A stretch of DNA of 64,000 nucleotides from Oopsacas minuta (Eukaryota; Porifera; Hexactinellida; Lyssacinosida; Leucopsacidae): the NCBI GenBank assembly GCA_024704765.1, contig JAKMXF010000308.1:286026-350025 (forward strand). The letters run 5' to 3'. This document shows, one piece after another, positions 55,261 through 64,000 of the stretch (its first letter is position 1; every line of letters starts with the position of its first letter). The notes under the pieces are model-generated. The model had not been told where the DNA came from and did not search any database. It saw nothing but the letters and a program-made list of their open reading frames with translations. The position numbers and the translations under genes were made by a program.

Positions 55261-57413
55261 TTAATTATCATTCTCCAACACTATGCTATTATATAAGATA
55301 TCTTGGGGGCTATTTGGATCATTTGCACCAGAATTCCTCGTCTTGGTGGATGTAAAACGATTCTGCACTAATAGGGGATCACTACTACACAGAAGGCGAA
55401 CTAGAATATCTCGTACATTGTCAGAGAATGATGTTTTTCTGGCAAGATTTTCCCGATACCGCCTCAGGAACATATTACAAGCTCTAAACATTCTTCTGAT
55501 AGATTCTGTAATCCCCTGCCATATTATATTCTCCAATAATCTTGAAAGAATGGGAAAGTAGCTTGTGTAAAGAGGGGGTGACGTTCGCCCATGGAAAATG
55601 AACTAAGATGTATTCATACGTTTCTTTACATAATTCTTCCATTTTGCTACAATTGATTAAGTTACCGCTGTTCACAAGTCGTAACACCACGGATAGATTA
55701 GTCTTGATCTTCTATCATAAGGGTTTATCAGATAGATTAATCGAGGAAGTCGCCCATTTTAAAAAGTCTCGATTATCCATAAAGCAATCACGTGCAATGT
55801 TCCCAGTAGTTGATGTACCGCCTTGACTTGAAGGAATATCCACACAGAAAGTACACTTCTCTAGAAGAATTTCTCGAATCCGTCTCATAGATGCATTCAC
55901 TTTGTGATTAGATGGTGGCCATACCTTGTGACCCGCATCAAGATGGTATATTAATAACACATACTACCGGGATACACAGGTAGGCATGCAAAGGGGAAGC
56001 AGCAATTATATTGATGTCAGGTATGGGTTTGTGAGTTATACCCAAGCGTTGTTTGGATGAGAGTTTGAGGAAGTCATCCTCATTAACATCAAAGATTGCC
56101 AAGCATCGCTAATTAACCTGTTTATGGGGATCCAAAACGATCCCAGTCAATGCTTTTAATTTCTTCATCAGATGCAGTACATAGATGACAAGAAGCTCCT
56201 CCAGCACCATCTAACAGTCCAGCCATTGTGGCGTCAAAGAGAGAACGGACAATATCAACTTGTACATGTCCTCCTATTATTGATAATTCGTTCACCAATA
56301 TTTGGTCGGTTTGGGGATTGACAATTTATCCATGATAAAATGAACATTATTATAATCCTCTTTCAATGCTATCAACGCAACTGGTCTGAAACAAAAGGGG
56401 AATTAGGAGAATGGTTGAAGAAGACATTGTTTCCAAGTGTATCTGCTATTGAAAATATTTTGAATCCAAATAAGATGAAACATTTAGTACTGAAAGACGG
56501 TTATTATTTGTTGGTTATAGGTGCGATGAGACCCGGAACCATCTAATCCATCTGATATCTTAACTGTGAGCGGATATTGTGAAATAGAAATTGGCACTAA
56601 CGTTGAAATCAAGCGTTCGCTTGTAAGCTTTAGTATCGAATGATAGGAGATACAAGTTCCAATTGAGAAACCTTCAGGATCATGGACTATCTCAATCTTA
56701 TCAATCAAAGTTATTTCTCTACGATATCTGGAGACAAGCTCATAGGATGGTAATTTAACTTGACATTTAAGGACTTTTTTTAATTTTTATATTTGCTCGC
56801 TCCAATCTTTAAACAGTCCAACAGAAAGGCAGATTTATCGATTGGCGCTTTGTGCAAGATTCCACTAAAAGAACCCTTGTTGATGATCTCCTTACACACT
56901 TGTGAGGTATCGCGATCGTAAGAATTGTTAGATATTAATTCTAACGCCAGAGCAGCCTAGTTGTTTGGGCTCGACATATTCTCTTTCAGCTAAGAAATGA
57001 ATATGGTCTAAAAGAATGCTCAGTCTAGATCTGGAAGTTTGAAGATTGCAATCAAGTAAATGCTTTCTGGAATCATGGACAATTTCTTCAGAGAAATTTC
57101 GACTTTCAGAAATAGAAACTTTACGAAAAGGTTCTAATCCAGGATCGAGTGAAATTCTCTTCTTTCTCGGAATGGAAATGGATAGAGGTGCAGTATATGA
57201 ATGGAAGGTCAAATTCTCCCAGGTCTCAAGATCACTCTTCTTTCGGTAATACTCTCTGGATGATATAAGGGACTTGAACTTATATAGAATAGTATCATGT
57301 TCTTCCTGTGAAATATTATTATCATCAATAAGAAACTCCGCAGTTACTTTAGGACTTTTGCCCTTTGAAATATAGCTGACATATGCTTCCTTGTTGGTCA
57401 CAACAGAGGCCAT
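55261..57413 (-). pseudogene. RAG1/Transib-like DDE transposase, decayed
   Basis: The minus strand starts with an intact 161-codon N-terminal frame (57413-56928; MASVVTNKEAYVSYISKGKS), which I do not recognise. Then, in shifting frames, SYELVSRYRREITLIDKIEI leads to YPLTVKISDGLDGSGSH (56550), matching the first aspartate motif of RAG1 (SCDGMGD). MAGLLDGAGGASCHLCTASD (56200) fits the second aspartate region with the CxLC pair. GGTSTTGNIARDCF (55810) fits the GNxAR segment. NVTPSLHKLLSHSFKIIGEY and FLRRYRENLARKTSFSDNVR (55600-55420) fit the HKxLAH and KxFRRFRxxxARQ region, which in RAG1 carries the catalytic glutamate. Many indels. Element ends were not found. It could be Transib, a RAG-like or a sister family. 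Confidence 0.65.
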
Positions 57414-57910
57414 TACTTCACTAGGAGCTATTATTAGACAGAAAAAGATTAAAATTATTTTCGTGCATCATCTAAATTCACATGAGGGCAAGAATACATA
57501 GAATTTACTTGAATTTCAAAAAAATTCTAAAAATACATTTTTCCGATTTTTTGTCTGGTCCAAGCATTGATGTACTCAAAAATATATTTGTGCACCCCGG
57601 TGCACGTCTGAAAATTGGTGTATAGTTTCAAAAATGCAAGCACTATAAGCGATTAACAATAAATTATCGTCCTCTTTTGTCACCTGATAGATGCAGCACT
57701 CCAAACACTATATTAAAACTAAAATATTTCACTCCAGGCCTTTAAAACTAGACAGCCAACCAAATTTTTTGGAAACAATGATACTTATAATAATTGCATA
57801 AACTGATCTAATATAAGAAATATGTCAAATTGATAATTAACTACAAACGTTATACAGTATATATTAGAAAGAAAATTGTTGCTAAGGTAGTCAGGTATTT
57901 ACTAATTGCG

Positions 57911-58096
57911 GTTAGCTATTTAAAATAATCTAAAAATGTTACTTTAGCTCGCTGTAATCGAAATTCGTATGGGTCATACATACAATCATCAATATTTTCC
58001 TACTAATTCGACGATGGAGATTCACAAAAACGTAGTTAAATTCGTAATTGAAATTTTGCCTAATACGCCATATCGGCACACTGTGGCTATGGAGGG
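57911..58096. repeat. Inverted repeat, left arm (pairs with 63822-64000)
   Basis: gttagctatttaaaataatc, ctcgctgtaatcgaaattcg and acgccatatcggcacactgt occur in reverse complement at the right end of the window. Identity is high over about 180 bp. The right arm runs off the window, so the true end is unknown. Confidence 0.85.
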
Positions 58097-58099
58097 ACA

Positions 58100-59638
58100 A
58101 TTTAAGTTAATTTATCTTATTAGTTATTCATTTCGAGATAGAAAATTAGACACGAACTAAAACAACAATTCTAGTCTTCTACTACTAGCCTGAACAAACT
58201 TGGAAATGACATCTATATATTTAACTGTAAGAGAGTTAGCTACTAGAATGACAATCATTCAAAACAAAGATTAATATTGTGGTTATAAATTCATCATAGC
58301 AGATTTAACAGTTACAAAATAAATTAGAATAACTCCAGTTGTTATATCCATCTAATCAGATTGGAATAGCAAAAACTCTCAATTCACTAAAAATCTCAGG
58401 GGGGGTATAGAAACTGGTACATTTCACCCTTATAACTGCATTATTGATATGCAAGAAATCCCAAATTGGTAAGAGATATCATATCAAAATGTATGATAAG
58501 GATATGGGAAGTCAGGTGTATACTATATATTGGCTGGCTGAATTTACCATAATTGTAACGATTATCGAGTTATAAGAGGATATTAACAAAAAATACCAAC
58601 TTTATCATGAGCAAATTTTTATATTTTGCACAATAGCGGTTTAGAACATTTGGAATTTCAACATTTTGAACATAGATTATTAATTAATGTTCTACATATT
58701 TTCAAAGATTGAGTATATTTTAATAAGTACATACTTGCCAATTAGCTAACAGATGACGTCATTTCTCTCTGAAAATTTCACAAATGTGGCCTTGTGAATT
58801 ATTAATATTAATAATACATTTATTCAGAGGAAATGTACCAATTTCATATTATTGGCGATCAAAGAATATCCTATCAAAATATATTCACTTCCTTTTATCC
58901 CTGGTCAAAAAGTAGTGCTCAGGCCTATCTTTAGTAGGCTATTGCGCAGAGTACATTTTAATACCTCAAAAATTATGCATCCTTGAATGGTGTGTATTGT
59001 GGAGGGAAGACTGAAAAAATGTAAAGTAACAAGAATCGCTAGGATCTATTCTGATCGAATGTACTATGTATACAGTATAATCGGAAGGGCAGTCGGAATA
59101 TGGGAGGCTCTGTAACCTTTACTCTTACGCCCCAATTTTATAAATTTTGTTAATTTTATGGCCCAAGAGTCAGCTTATCCACCCCACTTTCCATGGGCTT
59201 CCGGCTGTACTGAATTTATTGTCGGCCCTGTGGAGACAAAAATCGAAATTGACTAACATAATTACTTCGTATGTTATGGTCCGCACATTATTGATTATTC
59301 AATATGAATTTCCTTTGTATTCCATTATAATTAATTTATATACAGATCTGATTGTGCGGCCAATACTTTAGATAATCTTTCTTCTAAGCTATGGGCTCTT
59401 AAAATGGTGGGGGTAATACGGGGTGAAAATGTGAAGTGATCAATAATAGAATTGTATCAGCTTTAGCTAAATTAAGTCTTCTTCAAAGCGCGTGGTTAGA
59501 TTACTATTGACGAAGCCAATACTGAATTTCTGATATCATACGTTATGTTAAAATTTTAACAACTTTAGATCCATTCATATATCGTATTATAGACAATATT
59601 TTTAGATTCCAGTATCGATACTATATCTTCCTATCCTA
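58100..59638. other. Non-coding stretch
   Basis: AT-rich, with no supported gene. Short frames here (57969-58160, 59147-59371) show no domain. Confidence 0.35.
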
Positions 59639-60720
59639 ATGGCTAGTTGTGCTAAAAAGAGGAAATGTTTGGAAGACTACATCAAATATGGGTTTACTGT
59701 CATCAAGATGAATGAAATCGAAATGCCACAGTGTGTTATTTGTTATAAAACATTGAGCAATGATGCAATGCGCCCGACACATTTGGAGCGACATCTCTCT
59801 ACAGTTCACCCAGACATGGGTAAGTAAGCCGAAGGACTACTTCGCTGGAAGTCGATAATTTGAAACGAGTGAATTGGACCGTGGTGGAGATTTTCATCAG
59901 GGGTTAAACAAGGTTGTGGAGCCATCTTACGAGATCTCCCTACTAATTATAAGAGCTAAGACCCAGGTGTTGGAGAAGGTTCGATCTTCGCCATTCAGTG
60001 TGACGAGATTATAGATGTGTCTCAGGCTCTCAATTTCTTTGGGATGCACGATTCATTGCAAATGGAAACCTTGAGGAGATGATATTATGTTGCCCTCTGG
60101 AAACAACTACTAAAGCAGATGATGTTTTCCTTTCGTGTCAAAATTTTGGAGAAAACAATCTATCCTTGGACAATTTAGATGGTGTTTGCACAGATGGAGC
60201 TCCAGCAATGTTAGGTTCTCGTTCTGGTTTTGTCACTAAGATCAAACAGAGAGTACTTCAGCTGTTGGAACTCATTGTATTATTCATCATGAAGCACTTG
60301 CAGCATGGACCCTTCCAGTCGAGCTTATGTATTCACTTTCTTCCCTGATCAAGATAGTTACCTTCATAAAAGCTGGTGCCCTGAATACACGATTGTTTGC
60401 GAAGCTCTGTTATGGCATTTGAGCAGAACACGAAACTTTACTGTTTCACAAAAAAGTATCCTGGCTTTCGAAAGGGAATATTTTAGAACGATTTAAAAGA
60501 CGAAGTGAATTTCTTTTAGAACATCAGAAGAAGTTTGACCTCCTTGGTATTTCACTGATTTTGAAGATGTCCCTTAGGACATACAGGAAGTCTTTTTGGA
60601 TATGAAGTGCCACTCTTCCGCGAAGGATGATTTCAACAGACTTTCGTTAGAGAACTTCTGGCTCAAAATATCAAGCCATTGATCAGAACGTTGGTCTATC
60701 TGCCTTGCGTGATATTGTTA
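59639..60720 (+). pseudogene. ZBED-type hAT transposase, decayed
   Basis: The ATG at 59639 begins MASCAKKRKCLEDYIKYGFT and a complete BED finger (CVICYKTLSNDAMRPTHLER, HLSTVHPD). A large loss follows. From 60079, ILCCPLETTTKADDVF and LDGVCTDGAPAMLGSRSGFV (second aspartate) are clear. After that come decayed matches to the insertion domain (SLIKIV-FIKAGALNTRLFAKL, LLFHKKVSWLSKGNILERF) in changing frames up to about 60560. The C-terminal dimerisation region is barely recognisable. This is the third ZBED5/SCAND3-type copy in the window and the oldest by its damage. Confidence 0.8.
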
Positions 60721-61449
60721 GGTTTTTACTGTGCCGACTATACTTTAGTATAGTGGCCCAGTATTGAAATGGTTATCTATATTTTTCTATAATTTATTTT
60801 TCTCCGTGAAAGCCCTGCAGCCAAAACTGGATAGAATTAATGTGATATATGGTGTGAGAAAATTTGAAGATATTCGTCAGGTTTTCTTTTTCCATTTTTG
60901 CTAATCAATCGGACACCATGTGCCAATTTCACACTAGTCAAACATTTGCATTTACTTTTTTGCTGAAAGTAAATGAAAAATATCCATTATATAGCACTAT
61001 GTCATCGATAATCATTCTATTGTTACATGTTAAATATTTATTAGTTAAACAATAGGTACTAGTGCTGTCTATAATATGGATTCATTGAATATCTAAATAT
61101 AATGGTAGCTTTTAATTATTTCTATTATATTTATGAATATAATATTTTCAAATTAACCCTAGATAATTTAAATGACATGTATGTGCCCTATTATATAACC
61201 TTTAAATAATTAATCGTAGAAGATTGTTGTAAACAGCAAAAGGGGGTAATTCAATACGCTGATTCCGAATTTGACACCCTTAAATTTGTACCGATGAAAT
61301 CTCCAGTATTCCCTCTTTTAATATTATTTAGTCAACTGATAATTACTGCAAACAAATTGAAAATTATATGGGCTGAATGATCCTATTAATTTCTAAATAA
61401 ATTGTTTGATAAATTTTAAATCCGAGCGGCGGAGGGAGGAAAAATATAA

Positions 61450-61630
61450 AATTATAACCTGTGCCGACAGATTAGTCAATTAATTTAATGTTTGAAACGT
61501 GGCACTATTAATTGGAGGCACTATGTGTAGTGAGATTAAAACTAACCTTTCATAGTGCCTCCAATTAATTTTGCCACTTTTTAAACAAAATTACTTAATT
61601 GACTAAGCTGTCAGCACAGGTTGTAATTTT
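61450..61630. mobile_element. ~180-bp foldback MITE
   Basis: The two halves are inverted copies (attataacctgtgccgacag ... ggaggcactatg, and catagtgcctccaattaatt ... cagcacaggttgtaat), leaving only a short loop near 61535-61555. No target duplication could be fixed. Confidence 0.8.
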
Positions 61631-62033
61631 TTTCAACTTGTCTCTGTGAACCTGCATTTTCTACGCTAGTGTTCATAAAGAACACGTTCCGCAACAGGAT
61701 GAATGTAGAAAATGATATTCCTTGCTATATCTGAGGCACCCCCAAGAATTAAGTAAACTGAAAAGAAACAGTTACATCCTTAACATTGATAGAGTTGTTT
61801 GATTTAAATAGATGATTATATTTGAAAATAGATGTATTGTCCGAGTTTGTTAGTCTGAAAAAGTGTAGATATATCCACATAGGGGGCGTGAAATTCGCAG
61901 ATTGGCCAAGGGGGCATGGGGTCAAAAAGAACCCCTATTCTAAGCATAGTCTCTCCTTCTTTATTAACTTTCTTTCATTCATTATGTTTATCCTTTGTTT
62001 ATTACTAGTTTCTGATTTTTCACTCAATTACAG

Positions 62034-62283
62034 ACTAAAAGTGATGTTATCAGATCACCAATATCGTGATCGTAACCATCTTTTCTATCTTGGATTTTGC
62101 TTGATCACTTTGTGCACATGTCTCCCACCGATTTTAAGCTCCAATGGACTATACTCTAATGATATATATATGTCTTCATCAGTCATGTTTTATTTTTCAA
62201 TGATAATACCTTCAACTATCCTAGTACTCGTAATTGTTTTATGTGTCAATTGGATTGGATTTATGTTTTTTATCCATAATTGA
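62034..62283 (+). CDS. Candidate last exon of a membrane protein
   Basis: A pyrimidine-rich tract and cag at 62031-62033 make a good splice acceptor. The open frame behind it gives LKVMLSDHQYRDRNHLFYLG, a hydrophobic segment (FYLGFCLITLCTCLPPIL), a short loop, and a second one (MIIPSTILVLVIVLCVNWIG), ending at a stop at 62283. Two membrane spans with a basic start suggest a polytopic protein exon, but no family is recognised and no upstream exon was found. The frame also extends upstream to 61822 without a domain. It may be chance in AT-rich DNA. Confidence 0.3.
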
Positions 62284-63367
62284 CAATTATTTGAGTTAAT
62301 CGAAATAATACATATCCTAAAGCAGGTATATGCACCCTTTTTTACTACAGTCAGTAGTAGGGGTTCTCAGCATGTAGTCATATGACGTAACTTCGTCACA
62401 CTTTTGTCCACAAAGAAATTTTCGTTATTTTTGGTCAGGTTGACCTTTTATGGCCATTTTTACCAAACATGAACAACGTGATCAAACTTAACCAAACTTG
62501 TACCAAAATTGTGTAACTTTTTGAAATGAAGCCTAATCATATTTTCATATTCTTAATCAGAATTCAATTTCCAGCGATTTGTTAGGGTTACTTGACCGCC
62601 CGCCGTCACATTTTTCGAAGAAATTCCGGATGAGAAACAAGTAATGTATTAGACATGACCTAAGGATGATCTTCTATTAGCCACTAAACTCCTCTGATAG
62701 GGATTGTTCCATGGGATTCGTAGTAACCTGCGCAGAAAATTCCACACTAGCTGTTTGAACCGTCGAGATATTTACTCTACTCAAGTGGCTTGGGAGTTCT
62801 GGTTGAACTTCGGGTCCTTGATGGTTGAGAACAATTCTCTTCTCGGTGTCCTTCTGTAGTATAGTAGCGTAGCCAGACCAGCGCATACACGGGCGTGCTC
62901 TAGTGACTCAGCAGCTCTAATAAACATAATTGCTAGACCTTTTTACAAAATGAATTTTAATATTGAATTTGATCTAGGATGTTAAATTAACCATAAGTCT
63001 TTTTTCATGGTACTTTATTAAATTGAAATTAGATTCATTCATTAAATTCATTTTTTCTTATCCTGTCCACATAATTTTATTCTCCTATTGGTCTAGTTAT
63101 TTAGTATATTGCCTCTTAAAATTGTTCAATACTATTATAAACTTGTACAACTAAGAATTGTAATTTATTAGATGGGTGGGACTTTGTTTCTAACTAAGTA
63201 CTATATTATTTTATCTTATTGTTAGTCTTTTACTTTACGAGATGAAGGGACAGCATACTCTATTCGATTGTAGGCACTTAGTATAAGAAAGTGATGGCCA
63301 AAAGTAAATGATGAAAGTCAACATCTTAGTGAGACTTAGAAAGTTACAGAAAAGTCTAATTGTTCAA
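62284..63367. other. Non-coding stretch, one doubtful ORF
   Basis: A minus-strand frame at 62886-62677 (GPEVQPELPSHLSRVNISTV) has an unusual composition for this window but no recognised domain. Otherwise AT-rich. Confidence 0.3.
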
Positions 63368-63622
63368 CATCTACAATTGGACTTGTCTGTAACTTACACA
63401 GACATTACATCGGAACGCTGTCAGAAGTAGAACTGCTATATGTATGCTGGTCAAGAAATTGCACTCAGAGGTCACAGAGAAACTTCTAATCCTGACAACA
63501 GGGCTAATTTCCGTGAATTTGATACTCTTATGGCTGCTCATGATCCCATATTCAGTCAGAATTATTTGTTGAGGGTTTGGAAAATGACCCAAAATATTAG
63601 CTTGGGAGAGCATGTTTTATAA
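63368..63622 (+). pseudogene. DUF4371/ZMYM-type hAT transposase fragment
   Basis: QEIALRGHRETSNPDNRANF followed by REFDTLMAAHDPIFSQNY matches the conserved block GLALRGHxE..NxGNFxELL...HD of ZMYM1/DUF4371 hAT proteins. The same block is seen as ARQGLGFRGHIEEEGNF at about 18330 (minus). No other part of the protein is present. Confidence 0.75.
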
Positions 63623-63821
63623 TGATTAATTAATTAAGTTTAATAAACCGTTTGGTTTTCTAAATGGATTTATAAAGATGGATTTATAGAAACGAGGACA
63701 TGATAGGACAGTTTTTATTTTATTAATTAGAAACCCTTTAGCATTGGGAGGGAATTAGGGATTTAGTTCACTTCCTTATTGGTTTGAGTGTTTTTCATTT
63801 GTACTCGTTATTAAGCTATCT

Positions 63822-64000
63822 AGGCACAGTGTGCCGATATGGCGTATTAGGCAAAATTTCAATTACGAATTTAACTACGTTTTTATGAATCTCCATCGTC
63901 GAATTAGTAGGAAATATTGACGACTGTATGTATTACCCATAGGAATTTCGATTACAGCGAGCTAAAGTAAGCATATTTTAGATTATTTTGAATAGCTAAC
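63822..64000. repeat. Inverted repeat, right arm, cut by the window end
   Basis: Reverse complement of 57911-58096, still matching at base 64000. It may be the inner part of a longer terminal repeat bounding a ~6-kb element. Confidence 0.85.

Noticed and set aside
57583-57600. gtgcaccccggtgcac as a terminus of the RAG1-like element
   Set aside because: It is a self-contained short palindrome and no matching end with a 5-bp duplication was found on the other side of the gene.
1-64000. CRISPR arrays, bacterial operons, Shine-Dalgarno sites, rRNA or tRNA genes
   Set aside because: None was seen. The window is eukaryotic, and no cloverleaf with A/B boxes could be recognised by eye.

Overview
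This is an AT-rich animal (invertebrate) genomic window, dominated by nested DNA transposons and their non-autonomous derivatives. The few plausible host genes are intronless or single-exon as far as can be seen, and they are eukaryotic in kind: a NEURL2-type NHR/SOCS-box protein at 8.1-8.9 kb (-), a Sec22-type R-SNARE at 45.1-45.8 kb (-), and a predicted secreted protein of unknown function at 1.9-2.6 kb (-). Nothing fixes the species. The base composition and transposon mix (Tc1/mariner, hAT, P/THAP, MULE, RAG1/Transib-like) would suit an arthropod such as a copepod, but that is inference.

Layout. 0-12 kb: secreted ORF, NEURL2-like gene, many MITEs, and a 5'-truncated non-LTR retrotransposon on the minus strand with a (TAGA)n tail and a nested hAT MITE. 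12.8-19 kb: three or four decayed hAT transposases, one of them in a clean element (14438-16971) with a perfect 8-bp target duplication and arrays of TGACCCAT at both ends. 19-24 kb: a GC-richer FLYWCH/MULE transposase pseudogene inside hAT-like ends, with Helitron-like repeats. 24.3-36.7 kb: a 12.4-kb element with about 1-kb terminal inverted repeats. Nested in it are a hAT MITE, a 3.6-kb P element with a THAP transposase, and a 4.2-kb element (31318-35474). The 4.2-kb element encodes an N-terminal 2A-like motif (GDVEVNPGP), a spliced DDE-type transposase and a C-terminal OTU cysteine-protease domain. 37-44 kb: a nearly intact ZBED5/SCAND3-like hAT, then a deleted P element whose left inverted repeat is split by a mariner. 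45-54 kb: SEC22 gene, MITEs, a nest several levels deep (MITE in hAT in pogo-like element, between inverted repeats), and a Tc1-like element. 54-64 kb: a decayed RAG1/Transib-like transposase, a decayed ZBED hAT, a foldback MITE, a candidate membrane-protein exon, and a long inverted repeat that reaches the right end of the window.

No operon-like logic applies. The organising principle is serial insertion: many element boundaries can be fixed by target-site duplications, so the order of insertion can be read. The most unusual object is the 2A-transposase-OTU element. All transposase genes here carry frameshifts or stops and appear inactive as sequenced, although several need only one or two changes to explain.
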